The notes under the pieces are model-generated. The model was not told where the DNA came from, did no database searches, and was given only the letters and a program-made list of their open reading frames with translations. DNA of 26,897 bases from Silene noctiflora (lineage: Eukaryota > Streptophyta > Magnoliopsida > Caryophyllales > Caryophyllaceae). The position numbers and the translations under genes are program-made. The DNA lies in contig VHZZ01000173.1 of NCBI GenBank assembly GCA_009801015.1, positions 35,461-62,357 of the forward strand. Direction: 5' to 3'. Shown here piece by piece: positions 18,001 to 26,885 of this stretch (the stretch's first letter is position 1; each line of letters opens with the position of its first letter).

Positions 18001-20468
18001 TGCGATTCATATCCTATATTATAACACAGATACACTTGGAGTTACTGGATACGTTGAAATACCTCTCTAGGAAGATACTTCTAAAAGCTATTGTCTGTTA
18101 TAAGCGCGTTGTAGGTGGGAGTTTTTGAAAGCTCATAAATCTTCAACACGTGATAACTGATAACTCCTGTATGGAAACAAAATGGTAGTTCATAATTACA
18201 TATTGTATGATAGATTCCTCTATGCTATTAAGTGATAATTTAAACTGTCCGGACTGTTGAAAGATGAAATCATGGTCCACTGAAAAAGATTACTGTGTAG
18301 TGCAATCTAGTACTCAGTTCTTTTTATCAAATTTCAGAATGTATATATGAAATATATACTTTTTATCTTTTATTCTTGTGCTGATGCCTGTGCTTTTCTT
18401 GTTGTACATCTTATATTTTATTTCCAGCTATTTCAAATGGCAATGGAGCAAATGGGCAGGTAGCTCTTCATGCTTGTTCTATTATACTCTGCAACTTTTT
18501 TTTTCTCAATATATTTCCCTGAATACCTTTTGTTTATACTTTTTCTTTTCTTAGACCAATGAGAAAGTACTGCAACGCTGGCTTGATCATGAGGTAGAAG
18601 TCATGGTAAATGTCCACGAAGTCCGTTCCGAATATGATAAACAAACTCAAGTGTACGTTTGCTGATTGATAATAGCATTTGCGTGGTTATAGCGCGTAGT
18701 ATATGTGCTGTAAATTCTGAATTTTTTTCCTGCATTTTTCCCAGACGTGCTGCACTGGCAGAAGAATTGGCTGTGTTGAAACAACTAGAAGATCTTTCTG
18801 CGAAGGGACTAAGTACCCCCAAAGGGAAAAACGGGCTTTCGAGGTACAACATCATGGAGATAATCGACCATAGAATCAATTTTTGAATGTAGCTGTTATT
18901 GTATACAAATTACGTAGGAGTTAGCTTTCTTATGGCATTAGTTTGATTGTATCCTATCATCTACTTTTGCAGGCTATCGTCCTTGTCTCCAAGTGCTAGG
19001 ATGGCCAGAATAGCGTCTTTGGAAAATATGCTAAGCATCACTTCAAATTCACTGGTTTCAATGGCTTCACAACTTTCAGAAGCGGAAGAACGAGAACGTG
19101 CCTTTAGTAATCGTGGTCGTTGGAACCAGCTCCGTTCCATGGGGGATGCCAAAAGTTTACTCCAATATATGTTTAATTCCCTTGCAGATGCACGGTACTA
19201 GTTATAAGTGATTAATTTCGTAAACAATCCTTCAGCATATTATGTTATGGATATCAATGCATCATAATCATATTCTTTTTTGTATTTGTTGACAGGTGTC
19301 ATATATATGAAAAGGAAGCTGACATGAAGGAAATGAAAGAGCAACTTAAAGAATTAGTTGGTCTTCTGAGGCAAAGTGAAACACGGAGAAAAGAGGTTGA
19401 GAAGGAGCTGAAATTGAGAGAGCAAGCTATGTCCATTGCTCTTGCCACATCTGCTTCGGTGAGATTTTCTTGATTTGCCATTTTAATTATCGCACAAATT
19501 GCTCTAGGCATCTCTGCTTCAATCACAATATTCGTCTGTTGAATTCTTCTAACAATGAAAAGATAAATGAGTTCCACTGAGAGGAATACAAAAACATTAT
19601 GGCAATTGGTTTGGTGAACTGGAAGCGTGACTTGAATGCTGGCAAACTTATTGGTTTTGCAGACCCAAAATTGCCGAGATGTAAAATAACACTCTATTTA
19701 AAGACAATCTGATGTTAATATAATGTAAGATCAACCGATTGAACTATTAACCTTAATCATTTACCAGAATAACTACCCCAATTAATTTTCTTATTGGTTA
19801 ATCTCGTGAAACTATTATCATTTGAAAGGTGAATTTTGGACAAAAAATATAATCTTGCAATTTAATTGTGAATAAAACTGAAAACAACAGTAACCAAAAA
19901 ATAAATTATACTTTTGACGAGAGACTGGTCTGTTTATGTAATCAGTTGCTATGTTATGCCCCAAAACTTGCATTTTTCCTTTTTATAAGATTCTAATATA
20001 GTATCAATGTTGCGATCTATCAGCCGAATTCCCAAGGATCACTGAAGCACACAGCTGATGACATTAATGGCCCATTATCTCCCATAGCTGCACCAGCACA
20101 AAAACAGTTGAAATATTCTCCCGGAATAGCTAATTGCCAAGTCAGAGATTCAACTGCATATATGGATCCCAAAAAGGTCGATTTCATTTTCTTGTTCATC
20201 TAGTTAACTTTCCTCTTACGCTGTTCATTTGACACTAACTTTCCATTGTACACAGATGATACCACTTGGACATTTATCCATGAAGAAACTAGCTGTTGCT
20301 GGACAAGCTGGTAAACTGTGGAGATGGAAAAGAAGTCATCATCAGTGGATAATGCAGTTCAAATGGAAATGGCAAAAGCCATGGCGACTATCAGAATGGA
20401 TTAAGCACAGTGATGAGACTATTGTGAGGTCAAAGCCACGGCCACATGCATTGACTGATATTATGTGA
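9013..20468 (+). CDS. KIN4A: Kinesin-4 family motor, KIN-4A/FRA1 type, complete 25-exon gene
   Basis: This is a plus-end-directed kinesin. The Arabidopsis relative FRA1 moves along cortical microtubules and supports wall-material delivery and fibre strength. Exons: 9013-9174, 10592-10738, 10845-10997, 11976-12223, 12988-13175, 13260-13384, 13871-13907, 14341-14432, 14529-14639, 15194-15289, 15415-15526, 15989-16101, 16305-16403, 16503-16616, 16734-16850, 16938-17018, 17500-17571, 17893-17986, 18428-18459, 18555-18652, 18745-18843, 18973-19194, 19296-19458, 20024-20176 and 20256-20468. They total 3141 nt, 1046 residues, against roughly 1035 for FRA1 as I recall. Every junction is GT-AG and keeps frame. 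The left border of the exon at 15415 is the only one with real alternatives (15355 or 15436). Tandem start codons lie at 9013 and 9016, and the second has the better context. The residue 7-19 glycine run is unlike FRA1. Confidence 0.95.
9031..9069 (+). repeat. KIN4A: 13-glycine coding tract with GGN repeats
   Basis: Thirteen consecutive GGN codons (mixed GGC, GGA, GGT, GGG) encode residues 7-19. The plus strand has many closely spaced GG doublets, which could form a two-layer G-quadruplex in mRNA near the start codon. The mixture of codons shows it is not a fresh single-triplet expansion. Confidence 0.9.
9175..10591 (+). other. KIN4A: KIN-4A intron 1 (1417 bp)
   Basis: Large first intron, GTAATT to CTATGCAG. 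Besides the SINE relic at about 9430-9549 I see only AT-rich DNA with no further exon, RNA or TIR element. Confidence 0.85.
9430..9549 (+). mobile_element. Diverged SINE 3' fragment (TS/Au-like)
   Basis: The sequence TAAGCCCGCGTACACGCGAC ... ATTTGCGAGAGCTATTGAGG ... CACTAGGGTAATAA ... TTGTTGTTGTT is colinear with the cleaner SINE copy at 12714-12828 (GGCTGCGTACATCCGAC ... ATTTGCGGGAGCCATTGAGG). It has the same orientation and the same TTG tail. It is more mutated and has no clear target duplication, so it is older. The 5' border is approximate. Confidence 0.65.
10998..11975 (+). other. KIN4A: KIN-4A intron 3 (978 bp)
   Basis: GTTGGC to TTTGTAG. It contains a 43-bp-period duplication (11028-11108), a poly(T) run (about 11197-11211), and an opposed purine-rich (11256-11276) and pyrimidine-rich (11386-11417) pair that looks like remains of an inverted-repeat element. 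The 165-codon minus-strand open frame across it is low-complexity and not judged a gene. Confidence 0.8.
11028..11108. repeat. Two-copy tandem duplication, 43-bp period
   Basis: CCCACTTATTTGATAGTTTA...CATCCAGAAAGTT at 11028 recurs at 11071 as CCCACTTAATTGATAGTTGA...CATCCAGAAAGTT with two substitutions over about 38 bases. Confidence 0.9.
12224..12987 (+). other. KIN4A: KIN-4A intron 4 (764 bp)
   Basis: GTACAC to TATATGCAG. It interrupts the switch I serine codon (AG|T). It carries the SINE at 12714-12828. The rest is plain AT-rich intron. Confidence 0.85.
12697..12845 (+). mobile_element. 5'-truncated SINE with 17-bp target duplication
   Basis: The body at 12714-12828 begins CGGAAACAGCCTCTTTG and contains AAGGCTGCGTACATCCGACC, CCCCGCAATTTGCGGGAGCC and a (TTG)n tail, hallmarks of the plant TS/Au-type tRNA-derived SINE 3' region. 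It is bracketed by perfect direct repeats TATTTAATGAATGACCT at 12697-12713 and 12829-12845. At 115 bp it lacks the left part with the pol III A box and most of the B box, so it was inserted already truncated and cannot be transcribed on its own. The target was the sense strand of an intron of the kinesin gene. Confidence 0.9.
13385..14340 (+). other. KIN4A: KIN-4A introns 6 and 7, flanking the 37-nt exon 7
   Basis: Intron 6 (13385-13870) and intron 7 (13908-14340) flank the tiny exon [12 protein letters not shown] (13871-13907). I see no repeat or RNA gene in either. Confidence 0.85.
14640..15193 (+). other. KIN4A: KIN-4A intron 9 (554 bp), mostly a MITE
   Basis: GTATTG to TTATTGCAG. Removing the element at 14716-15152 and one target duplication would leave an intron of about 110 bp, similar to its neighbours. 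Confidence 0.85.
14708..15160. mobile_element. 437-bp hAT-like MITE with 8-bp target duplication
   Basis: The element at 14716-15152 starts CATGGTTAAAATC and ends in the inverted GATTTTAAACCATG (one-base length difference). It is flanked by the direct repeat CTGCAAAT at 14708-14715 and 15153-15160. Eight-base duplications are typical of hAT elements, though the terminus CATGG is not a textbook hAT end. There is no coding capacity. Confidence 0.8.
15415..15526 (+). other. KIN4A: KIN-4A exon 11 with ambiguous 5' border
   Basis: After VDQ at 15289 the frame resumes at [11 protein letters not shown]. Three in-frame acceptors exist: before 15355 (ATGCAG, adds 20 residues), before 15415 (GAACAG, chosen) and before 15436 (TGCCAG, loses 7). 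The chosen start gives [15 protein letters not shown], which best fits the length of the equivalent segment in other KIN-4A proteins as I recall them. The AG at 15399-15400 would put a TGA in frame. Confidence 0.55.
15527..15988 (+). other. KIN4A: KIN-4A intron 11 (462 bp)
   Basis: GTATGG to TTGATAG, splitting the glycine codon G|GT. Nothing else is recognised inside. Confidence 0.85.
17019..17892 (+). other. KIN4A: KIN-4A introns 16 and 17
   Basis: Intron 16 (17019-17499) and intron 17 (17572-17892) surround the 72-nt exon [20 protein letters not shown]... I see no repeats or RNA genes in them. Confidence 0.85.
18121..18220 (+). pseudogene. Decayed duplicate of the end of exon 18 and its splice donor
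   Basis: GAAAGCTCATAAATCTTCAA at 18127 followed by CACGTGATAACTGATAACTC and CTGTATGGAAACAAAATGG copies the real exon end at 17953 onward (GAAGCTCGTAAATCATCAAC, ACGCGATAACTC, GGTATGGAAACTAAATGC). The offset is about 175 bases, inside intron 18. The copy has an in-frame TAA and a small internal duplication of the GATAACT motif, so it cannot encode the exon, but a GTATGG donor-like sequence is kept. Similarity appears to continue weakly into the following intron bases. Confidence 0.75.
19459..20023 (+). other. KIN4A: KIN-4A intron 23 (565 bp)
   Basis: GTGAGA to CTATCAG. AT-rich with no recognised repeat, RNA or gene. Confidence 0.85.
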
Positions 20469-21350
20469 TATTTGGGCCAAGTTCTTGTTTTATTTGACCT
20501 CCACGTTCATTCATGCATGTGTGTGATCAAGTCGCAAATCCTATGTAGGTCAGTATCCACTGTCTTTCATTTTCATTCCCATTGCAAACATTACAGTTCA
20601 AACGAGTGTGATTGCTAAGCTAGGCAATGGAGGAGAATGCCGTTTACACCTACTGACTTGCTATCTATTTCAGGTTAGGAGGAGAATGCTGTTTATACAA
20701 TTGGTCGATATATATGGTGTGTGGTATGTCTTGGTTATAGTTGGAATAGTGTTGGTGAGCTGGATTGCGTTAATATTCATAATTCCAGAGCTGAGTAGCC
20801 ATGAGGGAACATCTTGTAAAGAAGTGTATTGCCAAGCTAGTCAATGGAGATCGCCAAAGTTGGCGATGTTATATCCGAAGGCCTTGTATAATGTTGTCCT
20901 GCACCAGACGACGGCTTCTAACATTAATATCTTCTCATAAGGTTCCTTCTTGTGAATAATAAGGGAAGATGCTACTATTTGACGGGTTTTATGTTATGTG
21001 ATATGATGAAGGGTTCTTTTAGCATTTCCCTTTGGCTTTCCAGCTTCTTCTATAGGTAGAGTATCCTATTAGTTTGCAGTGTGTAACCACATCATTGTTT
21101 TTGATAGTATATTATGCAGGGAACCTAGGAATTTGTAGAGAAAAAAATATTAAAACATATTTAATTGTAACTGATTGTAACTGGGATTTGTGTTCTATGT
21201 ATTGTACAAGTGATTGAAGGATATAGAAAGGGCTTTTTATTCTGTTATGTCCTTCCAAGAAAAAAAATTGAAAGTTCAGGATCTAATTTGGCAATATAAC
21301 TGCGCACAAGGACTCAAGGTTCCTCTCCAGTTATTGTACCGAAGTCGTAT
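20469..21350 (+). other. KIN4A: KIN-4A 3' UTR and downstream DNA
   Basis: No canonical AATAAA is obvious soon after the stop. A TGTATTGTACAAGTG block near 21197-21211 resembles plant far-upstream poly(A) elements. A 110-codon open frame (20608-20940) with one hydrophobic stretch lies here, and a 21-base motif starting GGAGGAGAATGC is repeated at 20629 and 20678. Neither supports a separate gene. Confidence 0.5.
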
Positions 21351-21356
21351 TGATGT

Positions 21357-21446
21357 GGTCCCTCCTTAGTCATTTGTTTACCCTGATTAAAATACTCTTC
21401 ATAAAGAATGCAAACACTAAACAAATGACCGAGATGGCGGAGTAAC
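21357..21446. mobile_element. Decayed Stowaway-like MITE
   Basis: The left end GTCCCTCCTTAGTCATTTGT and the right end, which reads GTTACTCCGCCATCTCGGTC then ATTTGTTTA on the other strand, resemble the CTCCCTCCGTCCCGGTCATT terminus of the intact copy at 1089-1296. The interior is only about 40 bp and the TA flanks are not both preserved. Confidence 0.5.
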
Positions 21447-21552
21447 AATTAAACTGATGCAACTTTCTTTTGAGAGTATCGATAAAACAAATGACCGAGA
21501 TGGCGGAGTAACAATTAAACTGATGCAACTTTCTTTTGAGAGTATCGATAAA
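21421..21552. repeat. Perfect 66-bp tandem duplication
   Basis: Copy one (21421-21486) and copy two (21487-21552) are identical, each starting ACAAATGACCGAGATGGCGG and ending GTATCGATAAA. The unit spans the right end of the Stowaway-like relic plus 40 bp of flanking DNA. Complete identity implies a recent event, or an assembly artefact. Confidence 0.95.
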
Positions 21553-22240
21553 ACGGGAAAATAAAATCAACCAAAAACCTTTCAAAAGTGAATATTTTGG
21601 ATTCAGGCTTGCACCAAAAGACCATGAAGCCTATTCAAATTCCTACTAATTCCACCTATGAAGTTGCTATGTTTTGCCGAAAACCAAAAAACTATTTTAT
21701 GACGAAAACTCAATATTAGGGTCGTATGTGAACTTAGAGCCTATTATTATCAAAATTGGCTAAATATTACCCCTTGAAAACCAAGTTAAACCATACACTT
21801 TTTTTTTCTGGAGAGACAAGTTTTCTTTATATCAACGGACAAGTGACAAAATGGTACTAGGTTTTTTTCATTCATGATACATCAGCTATATTTATTTTCG
21901 CGGATGTAAAATAGACACGAAACATGGGTCGTCAAAAAGTTTGCACCTTTCATTTCCCGATCTATTTGTCATGTGCAAGTAGTTCACATACACAATTTTC
22001 GCCACATTTTACAACAAGCTCAAAGAATCACCCCATACAATGTGCACCAGCTCCATTGAATCTACAACAAGGAATCTGATGCACAAACCAGGTTTTTTTT
22101 TTTTTTTTATCAAAAAATTAAACTTGCAGTCTGATACATTACTGAGTATTCAGCTCATCATAGAAACTATAGTAAGCCATGCTTTCCAAAAGCATACAAG
22201 GGAACAAATACAGCATCATTCGAGTATCATGAAGGTGCTT
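21553..22240 (-). other. Convergent spacer and presumed 3' UTR of the minus-strand gene
   Basis: The region lies between two genes pointing at each other. A poly(T) run at 22093-22108 and TTTATT at 21891-21896 (AATAAA on the minus strand, about 345 bases after the stop) are candidate 3'-end signals for the minus-strand gene. No other gene is seen. Confidence 0.4.
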
Positions 22241-25200
22241 TTAAAACTCACACCAGTAAGCATAATGCTCGTCTTTACGATGATTGCTAACCAGGCCGCC
22301 ACACTGCAGACAAATGAAACTACTACCATCAGCGAAAGCATCCAGCACTATTTGCTTCCTTCCACTCTCTACCAATATTGATTTTCCACGAGCGTCTGAG
22401 TCGATTTGGGTTGGTAGAAGTGATTGCTGAGGTTGCGGTGACAATTGACTTGCTGCAGGTTGAGCTTCTGCAATCACACATTCGGCAAATAAAGAAGCGA
22501 GTTGATCAGCTGCAGCACTAGCCTGCAATTTCGATCTGTATAGTTCTCGAGCACGTTGCAAAATATAATACACTGCCTCTTCTCCTCCCTTTGTTTTCAT
22601 AGCCATAACTACCTGTTTTTCACGACAAGGAGATACTTTAGAACAATATATAACAAACACAAATTAATTGTTATCAATCGTCAGGAGCTTGTAGTGAACA
22701 TTGCTTGTGCTGCTTATGCAAATACACATTTAAAGCGCCCAAGGCATTTTGTTGCATGCCACTGAGCTTTGCTGTAGCACTTTTATAACACTGGTAGAAT
22801 CTGGCACGTGCCAAGTGACATCTCCATCACACATGGCTCATCTGCGCATTTAAGTGTAGTAGTTTGAGACAATTCCTCCACTCTACCAGCCCTACCATCG
22901 GCCAAACAACAAAAGTCGCAACAGTACAGAGACTAATATTCTTGAAGGTAATAAAACAGATAATTTTATATGAATACGAAGGTTTTTTTGTTGTACACAA
23001 TATGACAATAACATCTATCTGGGAGAGAAACTCCTATACCATAGCCTACAATTCGCATGAGGAGGTTGAAATACACCATAATGTACACCACAATGTAAGG
23101 CTACCTCTAACACAAGAGCTCAGACCTTTATACCCCTGGGAAGCTGAGCTTGAGGACAAGCTTTTATGGCTAAGGAAAGCATATGTCTAGCCACTTTCTA
23201 AGGATTTCATATAATTTGTTGTCTATGTTGGCAAATCTAAAAGCCATAACATATCTTGAGGCAAGATCTGGCCGAAGACATCTTATCTCTGATGAAAATG
23301 ATTTAGTCAGCACTCTTACAACATAGTAGCCTATATACGAGGTTTTAAAAACCTCTCTAGCCTCCAATCACAGATGATAAACCATGCTCGCTACTTCATT
23401 CTCTAAACTATTTGGACAACAGATGAAGGTGTGCTAGGACACCAAACTTAAGTGGGTCAACCTGGAATCATACACCATCCTCTGTAGTAGATATCTTATA
23501 ATTAAATATGCAGAATTTCTTCCGAAAATGAATGTTTGTTTTTCTGGCGTCAACTAAGGCCATAATGCTCCGAATGACAAGAACTAATGTACAGCTCCTG
23601 AAAGCGCTTTTATTCATACCATCACAAAGCTATCTTATTCATACCCCTTACATCAAAACCAATACCACAGCAAGTCTTGAAAGTGACGAGAGGAAACCAT
23701 GCAATCAGCAACATTAGCTAGGGAATGTAACGCAATACATGCCAGTTCATTTAAAATTTCTTGAGGACATTTGCCACTGTTGACTTTCTAGCTCCCCTCC
23801 GCCCCTCCCAAAATTTCTCCTTTCATGAAGGATCATTTTTCATATAGATATTCTCGGTAACTTTTACCTAGATATTCATAAAATCCTTACTGTGTTTAGC
23901 ACGTGTTCCGAGCCCTAAAAACGTAATAGAGAAAAGCTAGCCTTAATTCATGTCGGACAATCTAAAATCCACTTAGCGTCTTCCAACACTTCTAAGTTGC
24001 ACACAACGCCATAAACATCCAAGTAAAAGTTAAGGTAATTTCCGTCGTTCCACAATAGGTAGCTACATACCAGAGTTTGATGGGATAACAAGAGAATGAA
24101 GAAGGAAACAAATATTAGAGAATTAGAGGAATATACATTTTTGCTCATCTTGGTAGTCTCGAGATTTAGAAGGAAACAAAAAGACGAGAAAATTAATACG
24201 GTATCAAATCACTTTCTACTTAATAAAGGTTATCTCTCTAAAATCAAGTTAAGTTGGAGGGAAGATCAAAATTCTGCCTTTTCCTCCCCTCTTCGACAAT
24301 CTCCTTAGCAAACAAATGATTAAAGATTTTCAATGTTCAGCACTCTCTGAAGCATAAGTAGAATGATTACATTTGGACTACTCTAGAGTCTCACCTTGAT
24401 AATATCAACTGGTCAGCTATGTTACACATGCTAGGTCCAAAGTATTTGACACGGATGCACTTCCAAATGTCGAATGCATGTCTAAGTGTCAATGTCAGCT
24501 ATTAATAAAATCCCTTGCCAAACTAACAGACACATGTCCGAGTGTCAAACACAAATACATAACATCATATGAAAATCATAGTAACATAGCTGATAAATCA
24601 ACCTCATAGATACAAACGGTAATCTACTCTTGGAAGTGTCACTTGAAAAACGCCACCGAAGACAATGAACATCAATTATCTGATAATGAAATCTTCCTGC
24701 TAACATTCAGACAATAATTTGTCCTAAATTCAACTCCAAATAAACTTGTTTTGAAATATGACACTTAATTCATTTGATACCTTCATAATCAATATCCTTT
24801 CTGTTAATCACTTCATATGATCATCAACAGCGAAACTAAAAGGGGACTAGCAGACGGCCAGAGGCACTGAGGCAGTCGACCCTAACCCGAAAATTTGAAT
24901 TTTTTTATTTAAAATTTTCGATCTTTCTAGTTTACCTAATGGCACTTGTATTTGGCCCCTAACTACAAATCCCGAGTCCGCCACTAATGATCATATCAAC
25001 ATTCAAGAGCTAATAGCGAAACTAAGGAGGGACTAGCAGAGCCGCAGAAGCAGTCGTCCCTAGCAACAAAAATTCTGATATTTTCATTCAAAATTTCCGA
25101 TTCTTTCTAATTTAACTTATTGCACCAATACTTCTCCCCTAACTTCAAATCCCGGTTCCACCACTAATAATCGTAATAACATTCAACGGTTTATACACAA

Positions 25201-25574
25201 TTCAACATCAATTACTCAATAATACCACACACGAAAGGGAACAAACAATCATATCTTCAACAAAATCGATAAATTCACAAATTTTAACCAGTTCAAACAC
25301 GCAAAGTAAAACTTATACGACAACAATTTGAAACGAGTTGTAAAAAGCAGCAGTAAAAATTCAATTTAATAGATAAAAGAAGGGAAAACGTTAAAAAGCG
25401 TAAAATTACCGCTTGAAGAGCTTGAGAAGGGAGGCCTTGATCAACAAGTTGGCGTGCCAAAGCAAGGAAGCTTCCAGCGACGTCGTTTTGAGGAGTTTCT
25501 GCGGCGGCGTTAGTAGGCTGTTCCGCCGTCTCTACGACCTCTGTCATTTCCATGTCCATTGTCGTTTCATTCAT
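22241..25574 (-). CDS. Conserved plant protein of unknown function with C-terminal Cys/His motif
   Basis: There are two exons on the minus strand: 25574-25410 (55 residues, ATG at 25574-25572) and 22612-22241 (123 residues, TAA at 22243-22241). The intron is GTAATT...CAG and joins QALQA to [10 protein letters not shown] in phase 0, giving 178 residues. Visible blocks are an acidic N-terminus, [20 protein letters not shown] (helical), [35 protein letters not shown], a Gln/Pro/Ser-rich linker (about residues 108-124), and the C-terminal [21 protein letters not shown]. The latter's C-x2-C and H-x4-C spacing looks like a zinc site. I recall similar short proteins across flowering plants ([14 protein letters not shown]...DEHYAYWC) but know no function. 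Several Met codons follow the first (residues 6, 8, 10), so the exact start is uncertain. Confidence 0.85.
22613..25409 (-). other. Intron (2797 bp) of the minus-strand gene
   Basis: Donor ACGGTAATTT-like and acceptor AACAG on the minus strand. It contains a palindrome TGGCACGTGCCA (22802-22813), GTGTC-type repeated motifs near 24440-24560 (probably transposon-derived) and the 186-bp duplication at 24829-25190. A 108-codon plus-strand open frame at 22864-23190 has no recognisable family. I see no other exon. Confidence 0.75.
24829..25190. repeat. Tandem duplication, 186-bp period, of a transposon-like unit
   Basis: Copy A (24829-25014) and copy B (25015-about 25190) both begin AGCGAAACTAA, continue GGACTAGCAGA and then AAAATT- and TTTTCATT-like runs, and end CCCCTAACT(A/T)CAAATCCC followed by CCACTAAT. 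On the minus strand the unit starts AGTGGCGGACTCGGGATTTG, resembling a widespread plant non-autonomous element terminus I know as AGTGGCGGA-type. The copies are clearly diverged, so the duplication is old. Confidence 0.8.
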
Positions 25575-25800
25575 ATATGTAGTTCGTTTTTGTGATTGTA
25601 ATTTATTATATTGATTTTCGACGTTTATATATGTTGTTTTTCCGTTGTGATGTTTTTTGTGTTTTGAGTGATTTTAATCTCCGGATGTTTCTAGTTGTCT
25701 CCTCAGATTTTTGGCTGCTTCAAAGGCCAAATGTGTTAGGGTGGGGTTCAAATTTAAATTGGTACCAAAAAAAAAAAAAAAAAAAAAAGGTTGGTCAAAT
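25575..25800 (-). promoter_or_regulatory. Promoter region of the minus-strand gene
   Basis: On the minus strand TATATAAA occurs at 25631-25624, about 50 bases before the ATG at 25574, which would give a short leader of about 20-25 bases. A 22-base A run (25767-25788 on the plus strand) lies further upstream. Promoter activity is inferred from the TATA position. Confidence 0.5.
25767..25788. repeat. Poly(A) run, 22 bases
   Basis: An uninterrupted A homopolymer upstream of the minus-strand gene. It may be a retroposon tail, but no body or target duplication is recognised. Confidence 0.9.
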
Positions 25801-26400
25801 TTGTTTTAGTGAGTGAAGTATGTGTAGTGCTTTAGTGTGGTTGTGTGAAACTTGAGAGTTACTCCGCATGTTTTTGTAGAGGTGGAAGTGAGCTATCGAG
25901 TTATGTTTCGTGTCGGTACCTTGGTAGGCGCAATTACAGATTCACAAGGAAAGTGGGTTTCGTATTGTGTCATGTCGTACTGGTAAAATAGAAATGGCGG
26001 TTCAAGCACGATCCATGACCCAATGGTGTTTTGTGTCATGCTTGAGTGTGTCAAGACAATTCCTTCATTTTACCCTTATTTCCTTGCATTTTGAAGCAAG
26101 GCACGATTTTCTTTCTCAAGCTTCAGCCCAGGCAGAGCCCATATCATGGTGTATTGTGTTTGATCCGAGAATGGATAGCTCAAATGAGGATGACGGGTTT
26201 GTGTTAGATGTCAAAGGATCGGGCTATGCTTGTCACGCATTTCAGCTTGTTTTTCGAACTCGGCAATGGAATATCGTCATCTTATATTATATTTATTTCC
26301 TAAATAAATACGAAGTTAGTTTATTCATCTTATAAAATCTTATAATTTTTATTTCCTAAACATATTAAGCTAGTTCATTTCCTAATTTCAGTTTATAGAA
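25801..26400. other. No gene recognised; possible LTR U3 sequence
   Basis: A 122-codon plus-strand frame (25967-26335) has no recognisable domain. Repeated TTGTGTCATG(T/C) motifs and the AT-rich TTTATTTCCTAAA stretches resemble Copia LTR U3 DNA, so this is probably the left part of the LTR-like segment. Confidence 0.4.
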
Positions 26401-26790
26401 TAAGGATGATAAGTCGGTCCTATTAGCTTTAGGAAAGTCGGTTTTTTAGGTCTTTATTTCGGTTTTCTCTTGGCCTATATAAGGCTTGTTTTTGTTTCCT
26501 TTGATCTTTCGTTGAATGATAATAAAATCCTTAGTAATTGTTGTTTGCATTGTTGAAACTCGGTTCGACACGTTCGTTCCAACTCCGGTTAAAGTTTGAC
26601 GCGTTTTCAGACTCTAACTAGATCAACTAGCAATAGCTCTTGTAACATCGATCACCATTGTTCAAGTTATAGATCTAACTTGAACAAATATCTCGTTATT
26701 TTGTTGATTATTTTCGTATTGTTACTGAGTCTTCATATTATTGCTATTGTTTTTGCTTCCGCATAATCGAAGTCGTTAATTTTCGTATCA
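26400..26790 (+). mobile_element. LTR-like segment (Copia type), plus orientation, right end at 26790
   Basis: A TATATAA box at 26476-26482 is followed by AATAAA at 26521-26526, the usual LTR promoter and poly(A) spacing. The segment then ends ...GTCGTTAATTTTCGTATCA with the terminal CA at 26789-26790. Twelve bases of that end recur inverted at 26886-26897. The left border (a TG start) was not found, so this is a partial or solo LTR; 26400 is a nominal start. Confidence 0.5.
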
Positions 26791-26869
26791 TTAGAAATCA
26801 GCAATTCAACTAAAAACTTGGCTTTGACACGCCTAGGACCGTCTAGATTTAAGGAAATCAAGAGCCGAA

Positions 26870-26881
26870 GCTCTGATACCA
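26870..26881 (-). other. Copia primer binding site (initiator-Met tRNA type), minus strand
   Basis: On the minus strand 26881-26870 reads TGGTATCAGAGC, the standard plant Copia PBS complementary to the initiator methionine tRNA 3' end. It lies four bases (TAAG) after a sequence ending ATTTTCGTATCA, which would be the 3' end of a 5' LTR running off the right edge of the window. Confidence 0.75.
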
Positions 26882-26885
26882 CTTA

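Larger units (their letters stand above)
14529..20468 (+). other. KIN4A: KIN-4A stalk and tail exons 9-25
   Basis: Residues 385-720 are mostly charged, heptad-like sequence (for example [16 protein letters not shown] and [19 protein letters not shown]), the usual dimerising coiled coil. Residues 732-925 contain the conserved [18 protein letters not shown] and [19 protein letters not shown] blocks. Ser/Pro-rich segments near 783-805 and 926-960 could be phosphorylated. The C-terminus has a basic aromatic tail [12 protein letters not shown] at 996-1007 followed by [15 protein letters not shown], matching the FRA1 tail from memory. The stop is TGA at 20466-20468. Confidence 0.9.

Noticed and set aside
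22802-22813. Palindrome TGGCACGTGCCA as a G-box promoter element
   Set aside because: It lies deep in an intron, more than 2.7 kb from the nearest start codon. A single G-box there is not evidence of regulation.
22864-23190. 108-codon plus-strand open frame
   Set aside because: It lies in the intron of the minus-strand gene. The composition is unremarkable, there is no family resemblance, and no splice or promoter context supports it.
25967-26335. 122-codon plus-strand open frame
   Set aside because: No gag, protease or other domain is visible, and it lies in LTR-like DNA. Treated as chance.
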